Positions 35,209 through 44,018 of a stretch of 64,000 nucleotides of DNA are shown in pieces; positions within the stretch are counted from its first letter, which is position 1, and every line of letters begins with the position of its first letter. Source of the DNA: Bacteroidales bacterium. GTDB lineage: Bacteria; Bacteroidota; Bacteroidia; Bacteroidales; FEN-979. The notes beneath the pieces are model-generated. The model did no database searches, was not told where the DNA came from, and worked only from the letters and a program-made list of their open reading frames with translations. A program made the position numbers and the translations under genes. The DNA lies in the NCBI GenBank assembly GCA_028706295.1, contig JAQWBQ010000013.1:1-64000 (forward strand), written 5' to 3'.

Positions 35209-35913
35209 TTAACCTTTTCTACTGATCTCTTTAAGCTTTTCGATCTCCTTGATGATGATCTTTCTTCCCTGGAATTCAATCAGCCCCTCTTTGTTAAAGG
35301 ATGAAAGCACCGAAATGACATTCTCGTGGGAACAAGCCGCGAATTCCGAAATTTCTTTCCGCGTCAGCGTGAATTCATACGGGGAGTTGCGGTAAACGTT
35401 TTCCCATAGAAATATCAGGATGTCGGCAATACGACCCATAACATGATTGTGTGCCAGGCTTATAAAATTAAATATCGAGGATTGAAACATGTCGGTCGAT
35501 CGCTCCACCAGGTACAGGAGAAATCGGCCATGATCCTCGAGCACCCTGAGTACCTTGTCATTCGGAAGAAAACAAAGGTCGCAATCCTCTACTGCAATAA
35601 TCGAAAAAATATTCTTCTCCCTGAAAAAAAGGTTGGCCTGACCGATGAGTTTGGGGCCTGATACCACGGTCATGATATAGCTTTTTTTCGCATCCTTCTG
35701 GTAAGTGAATTTCACGATTCCCTTGTGAAGGAACCCGATGCTGGTGGAATTGGCTCCCTGTTTGAGGATCATCTCGCCTTTTGAAAAATGCAGCTGATCT
35801 GCATGGGTGCAAATATGTTTTCGCTCTGCTTCACTCAGATAAATGCTGGTCAGCCTGTTTAAAAAACATTCACTGCAGTTAAACAATTGCCCTGAATTTG
35901 TGATCGATTCCAT
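35209..35913 (-). CDS. Crp/Fnr-family transcriptional regulator
   Basis: The 234-residue protein has a cyclic-nucleotide-binding-fold domain (about 20-140) and a C-terminal winged helix (FTLTRKEISEFAACSHENVI). N-terminal Cys13 and Cys16 (NCSECF), Cys35, and Cys111/Cys114 (EDCDLC) could ligate an Fe-S cluster as in Fnr, but the spacing differs from E. coli Fnr. The region for cAMP contacts is not conserved. The start lies 108 bp from the divergent ABC ATPase gene, so direct control of that operon is likely. It forms an operon with the Rrf2 gene. Confidence 0.88.
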   Translation of the reverse strand: MESITNSGQLFNCSECFLNRLTSIYLSEAERKHICTHADQLHFSKGEMILKQGANSTSIGFLHKGIVKFTYQKDAKKSYIMTVVSGPKLIGQANLFFREKNIFSIIAVEDCDLCFLPNDKVLRVLEDHGRFLLYLVERSTDMFQSSIFNFISLAHNHVMGRIADILIFLWENVYRNSPYEFTLTRKEISEFAACSHENVISVLSSFNKEGLIEFQGRKIIIKEIEKLKEISRKG

Positions 35914-36000
35914 AAAATTTAATAATAGAGTCTGAAAATGTTCATGGGAAGATATCGAAAGTTTCTGTCAAATGTACACTAATTTGGTGAACATTGTGTA

Positions 36001-36008
36001 TATTTTTG
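36001..36008 (+). promoter_or_regulatory. -7 element TATTTTTG of the ABC/GTPase/desulfurase operon
   Basis: The octamer fits TAnnTTTG, 13 bp before the ATG at 36022, so the leader would be nearly absent. TTTG at 35983-35986 is only 14 nt away, too close for a standard -33. The weak match suggests control by one of the divergent regulators. Confidence 0.5.
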
Positions 36009-36021
36009 CTGCAAATCTAAA

Positions 36022-36822
36022 ATGATGAATGTTGATACCATTACCATTTACGGAGGCAACGGCAAAGACGGGGTGAAAGAGCCGGTGGAGTGCTTTACCA
36101 TGCGCGTTGGCGATATTGTCAGCATCGTTGGGCCGACCGGTTGCGGGAAAACCACGCTGATCAACGACATTGAGCTGTTTGCAAATCACAATACTCCGTC
36201 GAACCGAACCGTGGAGATAAACGGGGCAACGGTTCCCGATGATTTTATTTTCGATCCTTCGCACCATCCGATTGCCCTGATCTCCCAGCACACAAACTTT
36301 CTGAGTGATCTTCCGGTGGAGGAATTCCTGACCATTCATGCAACCGTCAGGGGCGCACGCGATATTGAGACCATTCTCAGAGAGACACTCAGTTTCGCCA
36401 ATGAACTCACCGGCGAAGCCATCCAGCCCGAGATAACCATGACCGAGTTATCGGGTGGTCAAACACGCTCGCTGCTGATTGCGGATGCAGTCGTGATCGG
36501 CAACGCCCCGATCATCCTGCTCGATGAGATCGAAAATGCGGGGATCCATCGTACCCGGGCGCTTGAACTTCTGAAGAAATACAGGAAGATCTTCGTCTTT
36601 GTTACCCACGATCCCTGCATCGCATTGATGTCCGACTTCAGGATCGTTATGAGAAAAGGCGCCATGCAGCAACTGATCCATACCCGTCCCGAAGAAAAAA
36701 AAGTTGCCGGAAAGATGAAGCAGATCGATGATATGATGCTCGACTTCCGGCAGATCATTCGTTCAGGAGGGGAGCTCACCCAAACGGTTTTCGATGCAAG
36801 CTATCATGTTTTAACCATTTAA
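36022..36822 (+). CDS. Stand-alone ABC-type ATPase, cofactor or metal handling suspected
   Basis: This 266-residue ATPase has Walker A (GPTGCGKTT, residues 37-45), a Q-loop (LISQHTNF), the ABC signature (TELSGGQTRS), Walker B (IILLDEIENAG) and the switch His (VTHDP). No permease gene is nearby and no membrane segment is present. The Walker B context DEIEN differs from the usual DEP of importers. It is not a clear SufC. Next to it lie a Cys-rich GTPase, a cysteine desulfurase and an Fe-S protein, so a role in metallocofactor or sulfur delivery is inferred. Substrate unknown. Confidence 0.8.
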   Translation: MMNVDTITIYGGNGKDGVKEPVECFTMRVGDIVSIVGPTGCGKTTLINDIELFANHNTPSNRTVEINGATVPDDFIFDPSHHPIALISQHTNFLSDLPVEEFLTIHATVRGARDIETILRETLSFANELTGEAIQPEITMTELSGGQTRSLLIADAVVIGNAPIILLDEIENAGIHRTRALELLKKYRKIFVFVTHDPCIALMSDFRIVMRKGAMQQLIHTRPEEKKVAGKMKQIDDMMLDFRQIIRSGGELTQTVFDASYHVLTI

Positions 36823-36830
36823 CTGATTTC

Positions 36831-37532
36831 ATGAAACTCGTAATTTTTGCCGGCCCTCCGACCTGTGGTAAAACCACCGTTATCAGACAGATCCTGAAAC
36901 GAATGACTGTGAGGAACATTCAAACCGCTTATCTGAAAATTGATGTCTTGTATGCCGACGATGATTCACTCATTGGACGGGAGTTCGGAATTCCGGTAAA
37001 AAAGATCTACTCCGGCGAACTTTGTCCCGACCACTGCAACGTGGTGGTTCTCGACGAAGCAGTGGAATGGGCAGAAAAAGAAGGGGCCGGCTATCTTTTC
37101 GTCGAAACCGCCGGTCTGTGCCTGCGTTGTTCCCCTTATGTCGAAAATGCACTCGGCATCGTGGTGCTGGAGGCGACCAGCGGCATGAACCTTCCCCGCA
37201 AAATCGGTCCGATGCTAACGCTGGCCGACATCGGTGTCATCACTAAAATCGACCTGATATCGCAAGCCGAACGGGAAGTTTTCAGATACCGGGTTCTTGA
37301 AACCGCCAACCAGATAACGGTGGTCGAAAGCAATGCCCTCTACGGGATCGGAATCGATCCCATCGTGAAACACATCCTCAGAACACCCGACCTTGAATTC
37401 CCGATGTATCTCAGAGGTAATCCACCCGTAGGCACCTGCACTATTTGTGTCGGCAAGAAAGAGATCGGGGCTAAAAATCACTTTGGGGTCCTGCGGACTC
37501 TTGATCATGAATTGTTCTATGTCGGAGAATGA
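36831..37532 (+). CDS. Cys-rich P-loop GTPase, HypB/CobW-like
   Basis: The 233-residue protein has a P-loop (FAGPPTCGKTTV, residues 8-16), a switch-like ETAG (92-95), and TKID near 138 as the guanine-specificity motif. Three pairs of cysteines stand out: Cys65/Cys69, Cys97/Cys100 (GLCLRC) and Cys203/Cys206 (CTIC), followed by KNHFGVLR. HypB, UreG and CobW GTPases use similar folds and Cys/His sites to insert nickel or other metals into enzymes. It lies 8 bp after the ABC ATPase gene and overlaps the desulfurase start by 14 bp. Metal insertion is inferred, not shown. Confidence 0.75.
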   Translation: MKLVIFAGPPTCGKTTVIRQILKRMTVRNIQTAYLKIDVLYADDDSLIGREFGIPVKKIYSGELCPDHCNVVVLDEAVEWAEKEGAGYLFVETAGLCLRCSPYVENALGIVVLEATSGMNLPRKIGPMLTLADIGVITKIDLISQAEREVFRYRVLETANQITVVESNALYGIGIDPIVKHILRTPDLEFPMYLRGNPPVGTCTICVGKKEIGAKNHFGVLRTLDHELFYVGE

Positions 37533-38706
37533 GTCACCGAACCCCGATCACGGGATCTACCTCGATAACGCGGCAACGACTACAGTCGATCCCCGGGTGG
37601 TCGAAGCCATGCTCCCATTGTTTACAGGATATTATGGTAATGCTTCCAGTTTCCATCATTTTGGCACCCGCTCGAAGGAAATCCTTGATAACTCGAGAGA
37701 AACGATCGCTGAATGCATTGGCGCCAAACCCGGGGAGATCTTTTTCACTTCGAGTGGAACAGAAGCAAATAACTGGGCCCTGAAAGGAATTGCCTGTGCC
37801 CATCGTCACCGGGGTAACCACCTGATCGTATCCTCCATCGAACACGATTGCATACTGAACACCTGCCGGTGGCTTTCCGGACTGGGATTCTCCATAACCT
37901 ACCTGCCGGTCGATTCCTTCGGAATGATCGATTTACAGGAATTGGAACGATCCATCTTACCTCAAACCATCCTGGTCTCAGTCATGCATGCCAACAATGA
38001 AATCGGCACCATTCAACCCATTGCAGAAATCGGCCGGATCTGTCATGATCATGGGATTTTGTTTCATTCCGATTGCTGTCAATCCTTCGGAAAGATCCCA
38101 TTGAATGTCAGGCGAAGCAACGTCGACCTGATCACACTCAATGCCCATAAAATCTATGGTCCGAAAGGAACCGGAGCCTTGTACATCCGGGAAGGGATCA
38201 GTATTGTTCCGCTGCTTCACGGAGGCGGCCAGGAAAAAGGTTTGCGATCCTCCACTGAAAACCTTCCTTCCATCGTGGGTTTTGCCAAGGCATCTTCCCT
38301 GTGTATGGATGAGATGACTACCGAGATCAAACGACTTACGGAACTCAGAAAAAAAATCGAACAATCGGTTTTTTCAATTTATGAACAATCGTATCTAAAC
38401 GGACATCCCGATCTGCGACTTCCGGGACTGTTGAATTTCGGTATTCATGGTTTGGAAGGGGAGACCATACGGTTACTGCTGCTCCTCGATTCCTTTGGTA
38501 TAGCCGTATCAACAGGTTCTGCCTGCTCCTCAAACGATCCGTCGCACAACGGTTCCCATGTATTGCGATCCATCGGATTGAATGCTTTTCAGGCAAGAGG
38601 TTCCATCCGAATAAGCCTGGGAAGATTTACAACGGCCCGTGATATCGAAATCTTTAACATTTCGCTACACAACGCATTGGCAGAACTGACTTCAATTTTT
38701 TCATGA
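37519..38706 (+). CDS. Cysteine desulfurase, NifS/IscS-like
   Basis: From the ATG at 37519 the protein is 395 residues. It starts with the class V aminotransferase motif YLDNAATTTVDP, carries the PLP-binding Lys211 (NAHKIYGPKG) and the active-site loop Cys336 (STGSACSSNDPSHNG). It should take sulfur from cysteine as a Cys-persulfide. The start overlaps the GTPase gene by 14 bp in another frame; an earlier in-frame start at 37447 would lie deep inside that gene. No scaffold IscU or SufB is adjacent, so the sulfur acceptor may be the Fe-S protein encoded next. Confidence 0.92.
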   Translation: MSENESPNPDHGIYLDNAATTTVDPRVVEAMLPLFTGYYGNASSFHHFGTRSKEILDNSRETIAECIGAKPGEIFFTSSGTEANNWALKGIACAHRHRGNHLIVSSIEHDCILNTCRWLSGLGFSITYLPVDSFGMIDLQELERSILPQTILVSVMHANNEIGTIQPIAEIGRICHDHGILFHSDCCQSFGKIPLNVRRSNVDLITLNAHKIYGPKGTGALYIREGISIVPLLHGGGQEKGLRSSTENLPSIVGFAKASSLCMDEMTTEIKRLTELRKKIEQSVFSIYEQSYLNGHPDLRLPGLLNFGIHGLEGETIRLLLLLDSFGIAVSTGSACSSNDPSHNGSHVLRSIGLNAFQARGSIRISLGRFTTARDIEIFNISLHNALAELTSIFS

Positions 38707-38770
38707 TTTGAACTATTTTTTTTTACAAGAATTCATCTTCGACCCGACAGGGTCAATAAACTGAAAACCT

Positions 38771-39460
38771 ATGGATACGCCTGTAAACGAAAAAAAAACT
38801 CTCGGGATGCTTCCCTTGTTGGACTGTGGTCTTTGCGGATTCAGAAACTGTGAAACTTTCGCCGAATCCGTCGATCGCTTCGAAACAGAACTGAAAAAAT
38901 GCATCCATGTAAAACCAAATGGCGGTTCGGTAATTAAAACGTCCGTAAATATTAATCGCAGGTTCGCGGCTCAAATAGGTGAAAAGATGGGCTGGAAAGA
39001 TCATCTGAACCGGGATTTTGACTTTATCCTTGATTGTTTCGATAACGAACCCGGACCCAGAGAGACCATATTGCCTTATAACCCTGCTCTTGTGAAAGAC
39101 CTCGGAATAAAAAAAGGGGACTTGATGATCGGTCGTCCGATGGGTATGTCATGCGGTTGCCCGATTACGCACTGCGGAGTTGTCACCGGGGTTGACCCCC
39201 GTAACGGCGTGATCCACTGGTGTGTCACGGGTCCTTTAAAACCCCGGTCAGAAGGATTTATCGATATTGGCTATTATACTGCCCAGGGTTATGAGGGATT
39301 GATCCGGGAATGGAAAGGGGAAGTAGAACTGGGCCGTCGGTACTGGTTTCTGCCGCGACGTTGTATGCTTCAATGGAGACACAGTGGATTGGTAAATGCT
39401 GTAACACGACTCTCCGACGGAGGATATAAAGTCAGAATTGAAGGTCTGTTTATCGGTTAA
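38771..39460 (+). CDS. Fe-S-binding protein with CFeSP/RnfB-type 4Fe-4S domain
   Basis: The 229-residue soluble protein begins with CX2CX4CX16C (Cys19, Cys22, Cys27, Cys44; CGLCGFRNC), the pattern of the 4Fe-4S domain found in corrinoid Fe-S protein and RnfB. A second Cys group follows (Cys128, Cys130, Cys135, Cys151; MSCGCPITHCG). The rest (about 80-229) is not recognised. It ends the operon with ABC ATPase, GTPase and desulfurase. Inferred: it is the target or the carrier of the cluster or metal made by its neighbours. Confidence 0.75.
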   Translation: MDTPVNEKKTLGMLPLLDCGLCGFRNCETFAESVDRFETELKKCIHVKPNGGSVIKTSVNINRRFAAQIGEKMGWKDHLNRDFDFILDCFDNEPGPRETILPYNPALVKDLGIKKGDLMIGRPMGMSCGCPITHCGVVTGVDPRNGVIHWCVTGPLKPRSEGFIDIGYYTAQGYEGLIREWKGEVELGRRYWFLPRRCMLQWRHSGLVNAVTRLSDGGYKVRIEGLFIG

Positions 39461-39511
39461 ACAGTAATTCTTTGGAGTCTACTTCCCTTTACCGTTGACC
39501 CCGACAGGATC

Positions 39512-41074
39512 TCAGCGGATCTCCTCAATTTTTCCTTTGATCTTTGAAAGCGCCTCGCTCAGTACGGCTTCCGGCGCGATCACGTTGAAGTTGCCCCAGA
39601 AATCGTCATCGGGGGTATAAGGCTGATCGGAAAAGATCACGCCGGGCTTCAACACCTCCTGCCGGGGAAATTTCACCACGCCTGCCGTATCGATGCGGCA
39701 GGTGGCGAATTCAAGGAAGGTATCGAAGCGGTCGGTCGCCATCCGCCTGCGTAAACGGGTCTTTAACCCGATATCGCACCGTACATGTCGCAGGTAGTAC
39801 CTCCCGTTATAGGGCATATAGCTTACCGAATAGCTGATCTTTTCGAGCCTGACGGTCAGGTTCGGGCTCTTCCGTAAAACCAGGTTTTCAGCCGCCAACT
39901 CAAGGTAGTCGGGGTTGATCTCGAAATCTGCCCCCAGCAGTGCGAAATCATCTTTGCCAATGTACAGCGTCCCGGTATATAAAGCCTCCCGGATACCCTC
40001 CTTCTGCACAAAATGGATGGCATAGGCATCTTTTGCATCATAAGAGGTAAGCCCTGCGTAACGGTAGTTGTACGATGAAGGGGTCCTCAGATCGAGAAAG
40101 TCCGGGACCTCTTTCACCAGGTCCAGTTGAAGGGCCGATTGAATGCCGGCTTTGAGCTTCAGGAACACTGTGTCGCGGGGATCCGTATTCTGAATTTTCC
40201 TCGATTTCATCAGCTTTACCTGGTCCGAAAGTACGCTTACATCCCAGGGAGATTTGAAGACCCTGAAAACCGCCTCGGAATAACCGATACAGGTATGATT
40301 CTTCATCACCCCCTCCCGGTAAAACGCAGTAAGGTAAACGGGGTCGACCGCATAATTCAACTTGCGCCGTTCCAGCGCCTTTTCAACCACGGCTTCCGGA
40401 TCCACGTACCGGATAATCACCTCCTGGATCGAAATGACCCTTCGCTCCAGGAAGATATCGACCCGCTGTTCGTGCAGCAGCCTTGCGGGGAACTTCTCAC
40501 TCAGGTAACCGAGATGCGATACCGTCAGCATGGATCCTGCCCCCGAAGCCGGGATCCGGATCATGAAAAAGCCATCCTGGTTGGTGACGGTGCCGGTGTT
40601 ATCCTCAACAATACCCACCGTGGCATAGGGAATCGGAGCCCTGTTCTGACGGTCGTAAACATGCCCGCGGATGAGGATATGCTGAAGGGTGTCGGGTTGT
40701 TGTGCCGGTTGGGAAATTTCGGCCGCCGGTTCCTTTTTGCGGATCAGGATATAGCGCCCCATCACCCGGTAATCGAGCCCGGGATCGGCCAGCAGGTCGT
40801 CGAGAACCTTGCGGAGCGGCTGATGGCCGGGCTTAAGCCGCACCCTTTTGTCGTTCTTTACCGTCTCACTGTTATAAATAAAAAAACAACCGGCCTGTTG
40901 CGAAATCACATTCAGCGCCTCATACAGGGTAGTGCGCTGACCGGTAACCCGGATCTCCTGCTCAAGCAGCGGATCCTGTGCCGATGCTGTGCCGATCCAT
41001 AAAAGGAACAGGCCTGCAATCATCATGCAGGCCCGCGAAGGGATAACCGGGCTGGCGCCCCGGTAAAACTCCAT
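39512..41074 (-). CDS. STN/carboxypeptidase-like surface protein of the sigma/FecR locus
   Basis: Start at 41074 gives 520 residues. After a signal peptide (MMIAGLFLLWIGTASAQ) come an STN domain (RTTLYEALNVISQQAGCFFI), a carboxypeptidase-like beta-sandwich (ILIRGHVYDRQNRAPIPYATVG) and a long C-terminal region ending DDDFWGNFNVIAPEAVLSEA. The last region matches the protein encoded at 42768-44018. An STN domain normally meets the periplasmic FecR domain, and FecR lies 10 bp upstream here. No barrel is seen, so it is not a TonB receptor. It probably acts as input or output of this ECF sigma switch. Confidence 0.8.
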   Translation of the reverse strand: MEFYRGASPVIPSRACMMIAGLFLLWIGTASAQDPLLEQEIRVTGQRTTLYEALNVISQQAGCFFIYNSETVKNDKRVRLKPGHQPLRKVLDDLLADPGLDYRVMGRYILIRKKEPAAEISQPAQQPDTLQHILIRGHVYDRQNRAPIPYATVGIVEDNTGTVTNQDGFFMIRIPASGAGSMLTVSHLGYLSEKFPARLLHEQRVDIFLERRVISIQEVIIRYVDPEAVVEKALERRKLNYAVDPVYLTAFYREGVMKNHTCIGYSEAVFRVFKSPWDVSVLSDQVKLMKSRKIQNTDPRDTVFLKLKAGIQSALQLDLVKEVPDFLDLRTPSSYNYRYAGLTSYDAKDAYAIHFVQKEGIREALYTGTLYIGKDDFALLGADFEINPDYLELAAENLVLRKSPNLTVRLEKISYSVSYMPYNGRYYLRHVRCDIGLKTRLRRRMATDRFDTFLEFATCRIDTAGVVKFPRQEVLKPGVIFSDQPYTPDDDFWGNFNVIAPEAVLSEALSKIKGKIEEIR

Positions 41075-41084
41075 GCTGTTTGTC

Positions 41085-42104
41085 TCAGTTCCTGTTCTTC
41101 GAAAATACAATGGTCCCATTTATGGCCTGGCTTTTCAGGTTCAGCGTCGCGCAAAGGAGTTCGGCGATGGATCCGGCCGCGTTCCGGTCGAAAGTGACGG
41201 TCAGCCGCAACCTGCCTGTCTCCTCATCCGCCGTTGCGAAGTTAACGCTGAAATTCCGGTTTAGCACGGGAATTATATTTCCAAGCATTTCATCCTTGAA
41301 ATGAATCCGCTGTTTATACCAGGCAGTATCTTCATTTCCAGCTATTTTCGATTTTATAAGCCGGTTCTCTGCCACCGCGATCTTTTCACCGGCTGTCACC
41401 AGTTGAACGATCGATGGATCATCCTTCAGGGTGACCCGCACCGTTCCCCGTTCAACCATCAGTTCAAATTTGCTCCCGTTGTCCGTGATCACGTGAAAGG
41501 AGGTTCCCAGCACGCGGATCAGGGTTTTACCGGTTTCAATGATGAAGGGTTTGGCGGGATCGGGGGTGATGTCGAAAAAGGCTTTGCCTTGTAATTCCAC
41601 GGTACGGGAATCGGCTTCAAAGTTCCCGGGATAAGAGAAGCGGGAATTCCGGTCGAGATATACCACCGAGCCGTCGGCCAGGGTTTTGATCAGGGTGTTC
41701 GATTCGGAGGCGGTGCTGAGTTGAACCATCCGGGTGGCGGGCTTGCGGTCGATCGTGTAATAAAGGATCGCTGCCAGCGCCACCAGCACCACGATCGCAG
41801 CGGCAATTCGTGTGAAAACCGGTACCGGTAAGCGGCGTGAAGGGTTGTCCGCGGCGGGGATCAGACCATCGCCCTCCAGGCGGCCGTGCAGCTTTTCCCA
41901 GGCCTGCCGCGCATCGGGCCCCGGCGTCCCGTGAAACTGTTCCAGCGCCTTCCACTTTTTTTTCATCATCTCTGTCCTCCTTAATGTTTCATCCGAAGAT
42001 GAAATTTCCTTCTGAAAAGCCCAAAACTCCTCCCCGCTCATCTCCCCGCTCAGGTACTTTGCCAGCTTTTCGTCACATTCCCGTTGATGCTCCCTGGTTC
42101 CCAT
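41085..42104 (-). CDS. FecR-family anti-sigma factor
   Basis: The ATG at 42104 is preceded by AGAGGAG, a strong Shine-Dalgarno that is unusual in this phylum and settles the start. The 339-residue protein has a cytoplasmic N-terminal anti-sigma part (KLAKYLSGEMSGEEFWAFQK), one membrane helix (about 103-121) and a periplasmic FecR domain (TLADGSVVYLDRNSRFSYP), then a DUF4974-type end (NFSVNFATADEETGRLRLTVTF). It should hold the sigma factor encoded 34 bp upstream until a signal arrives at the periplasmic part. Confidence 0.93.
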   Translation of the reverse strand: MGTREHQRECDEKLAKYLSGEMSGEEFWAFQKEISSSDETLRRTEMMKKKWKALEQFHGTPGPDARQAWEKLHGRLEGDGLIPAADNPSRRLPVPVFTRIAAAIVVLVALAAILYYTIDRKPATRMVQLSTASESNTLIKTLADGSVVYLDRNSRFSYPGNFEADSRTVELQGKAFFDITPDPAKPFIIETGKTLIRVLGTSFHVITDNGSKFELMVERGTVRVTLKDDPSIVQLVTAGEKIAVAENRLIKSKIAGNEDTAWYKQRIHFKDEMLGNIIPVLNRNFSVNFATADEETGRLRLTVTFDRNAAGSIAELLCATLNLKSQAINGTIVFSKNRN

Positions 42105-42138
42105 TTCGTTTCTCCTCTTTATCGCGATTGATCTCTGT

Positions 42139-42720
42139 TCACAAACTGTTCTTTGGATAGATCCCGGCTTCATTACCTGTGTAATCTTTCAGGGATTTCC
42201 TGAAGATCTGAAGCGCCTTTCCCATCTCCGCCTCCACCGTCTTTACCGAGATGGAAAGGATCGCGGCGATTTCACGGTACTTTTTACCGTCAAAGCGGTT
42301 CATCCGGAAGATCCGGGAACACCGCTCCGGCATCTGGTTCAGCGTGTTTTCGATCACCCGGGTCAGGTCATTCAGCTCCGCCGATTGTGGCTCCGGTGCA
42401 GGCGCCGTTTCCCGCTGTTCGCCGCGTACCTGCTCCGCGTAACTTCTTCGTATGGCAAGATGTTCGAGGTGATGCAACGCGTTGTTGCGGATCGACTGAT
42501 AGAGGTAGGCATTCAGCGACAACCGCACCGTGAAGGTCTCCCGGTTCTTCCAGAATTGGTAGAAAAACTCCTGCACCAGATCTTCCGAAGTATCCATGTC
42601 GTTCAGAATTTTATTGGCATGACGGCATAAGGGTTCGTAATATTTTGTGAAAAGCCGCTCGAATTCACCGATGTCGCCATGCTGAATGTTTCTTTGTGTG
42701 AAGAGGTCGTTGAGCGACAT
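42139..42720 (-). CDS. ECF RNA polymerase sigma factor
   Basis: The 193-residue protein has sigma region 2 (about 22-90, DTSEDLVQEFFYQFWKN) and region 4 (about 125-185, RCSRIFRMNRFDGKKYREIA) with no region 3, as in ECF factors. It is cytoplasmic and paired with FecR downstream. Targets are likely the adjacent surface-protein genes. The gene upstream on the same strand ends 47 bp away. Confidence 0.93.
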   Translation of the reverse strand: MSLNDLFTQRNIQHGDIGEFERLFTKYYEPLCRHANKILNDMDTSEDLVQEFFYQFWKNRETFTVRLSLNAYLYQSIRNNALHHLEHLAIRRSYAEQVRGEQRETAPAPEPQSAELNDLTRVIENTLNQMPERCSRIFRMNRFDGKKYREIAAILSISVKTVEAEMGKALQIFRKSLKDYTGNEAGIYPKNSL

Positions 42721-42767
42721 CGGGTTGTTATTGAGGGTTATCCTGGTGCAGGAATCCAGTCAAATGG

Positions 42768-44018
42768 TTACTTTTTCAGACTTTTCGAAAGCTTTTTAAT
42801 GGCATTTTCAATCGAGCTCTCGGGCTCAATGATGTTGTTGTCGCCCCAGAAATCGGGATCGGCAAAAGCCTGGACTTTTTCTTCGAAAACCATGTTGGTC
42901 TTGAAAACCTCCTGATTGGCAAATTTAACGATATTATCCTCATGCCGGTCGGTGATGGCCAGTTCCGACATCACGGTATAGTGGTTTTTGAAGAGTTTTC
43001 GTTTCCAGTCGCACCGGAATTTAAGATCGACGCGGACATAACTGAGATAAAATTTACCGTTCTGCTCCTTATAAGTCACGAGGTAACTGGTCGAAGTAGG
43101 CGTGAATACCAGTCCCATGGGTTTTTTCTGGACAAAAAGCCGCGCGGCCTTGTCGGTATCGTCGAGGTCGAGGCTGAAATCGGCGCGGGTGATGGCCATG
43201 TTATCCTGAGCGATGTAAAGCTTCCCGTTGTAAAGGGGAACCGCTTTGATCACGTTGGGCGTAAAACCGATCACCCAGTTAAGTCGGTTATCGATCGTCA
43301 CCATCGACTCAATCTCGAACTGGTAGTTATCCAGACTGTCGAGGGCGATGCTGAGGTCGGTGTTCTTCACAATATCGAGCAGCAGCGAAACATTCGGACC
43401 GCCCTGCAATTGTACCATCAGCGTATCGGCCTTTTTCACGTTGGTGCTTTTTCTTCCCTTGAAGATCTTCACCTGGTCGTCCTGCCAGTTGGTGTAAGGG
43501 GCCTTGCGGATATCGACGACCGCTTCGGAGATGGAGACATAGTCGCGGCGCTGACGGATCGACTCCCGGTAAAAGCCGGTCATCATGTTTGCTCCTTCGC
43601 TGTAGTTCTTCCGGATGCGGTGCATGGCCATCTCGACGATTCCGCGTGCATCGCCAGGTACTACCGACAATTCTTTAAGCTGAATAGGCTGCAGTTCCAG
43701 GTAAAAGGTCTTTTCCTTTCCCGAAGCCTCGCTGATTTTGAACTTGGTGGTGGTATAACTCAGGTGCGAAACCTCGAAGTACTCTGCGTTGAGCGAATTC
43801 TGAACTTTCAGGATAAACTCCCCTTCTGAATTCGAAACGGTGCCGATGTTGGTTCCCGGAACCGTGATGGTGGCATGAACGATTTTTTCTCCCGATTTGA
43901 CGTCTTTAAGGTGGCCCGAAACGGTGACATAACCGTTCTGCGCCCGAAGCGCGCTGAATATAAAGATCAGGAACAGTATCATGCTGATCCGGATCATACT
44001 TTGAGTCAATTTTTTCAT
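42768..44018 (-). CDS. Carboxypeptidase-like-domain protein, paralog of the STN protein
   Basis: The 416-residue exported protein (signal peptide to about residue 26, FSALRAQ) has a carboxypeptidase-like sandwich (VTVSGHLKDVKSGEKIVHAT) and a long domain with GFYRESIRQRRDYVSISEAV, ending DPDFWGDNNIIEPESSIENA. The last two segments match the 39512-41074 protein, which has an added STN domain. It lies directly upstream of the sigma gene. Function unknown; a surface protein under control of this sigma factor is the simplest reading. Confidence 0.75.
   Translation of the reverse strand: MKKLTQSMIRISMILFLIFIFSALRAQNGYVTVSGHLKDVKSGEKIVHATITVPGTNIGTVSNSEGEFILKVQNSLNAEYFEVSHLSYTTTKFKISEASGKEKTFYLELQPIQLKELSVVPGDARGIVEMAMHRIRKNYSEGANMMTGFYRESIRQRRDYVSISEAVVDIRKAPYTNWQDDQVKIFKGRKSTNVKKADTLMVQLQGGPNVSLLLDIVKNTDLSIALDSLDNYQFEIESMVTIDNRLNWVIGFTPNVIKAVPLYNGKLYIAQDNMAITRADFSLDLDDTDKAARLFVQKKPMGLVFTPTSTSYLVTYKEQNGKFYLSYVRVDLKFRCDWKRKLFKNHYTVMSELAITDRHEDNIVKFANQEVFKTNMVFEEKVQAFADPDFWGDNNIIEPESSIENAIKKLSKSLKK

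Noticed and set aside
36022-36822. ABC ATPase read as SufC of a Suf system
   Set aside because: Sequence around Walker A and B does not resemble SufC, and no sufB or sufD is adjacent.
42942-43829. Plus-strand open frame of 295 codons opposite the carboxypeptidase-like gene
   Set aside because: Antisense shadow of a protein with signal peptide and recognised domain.
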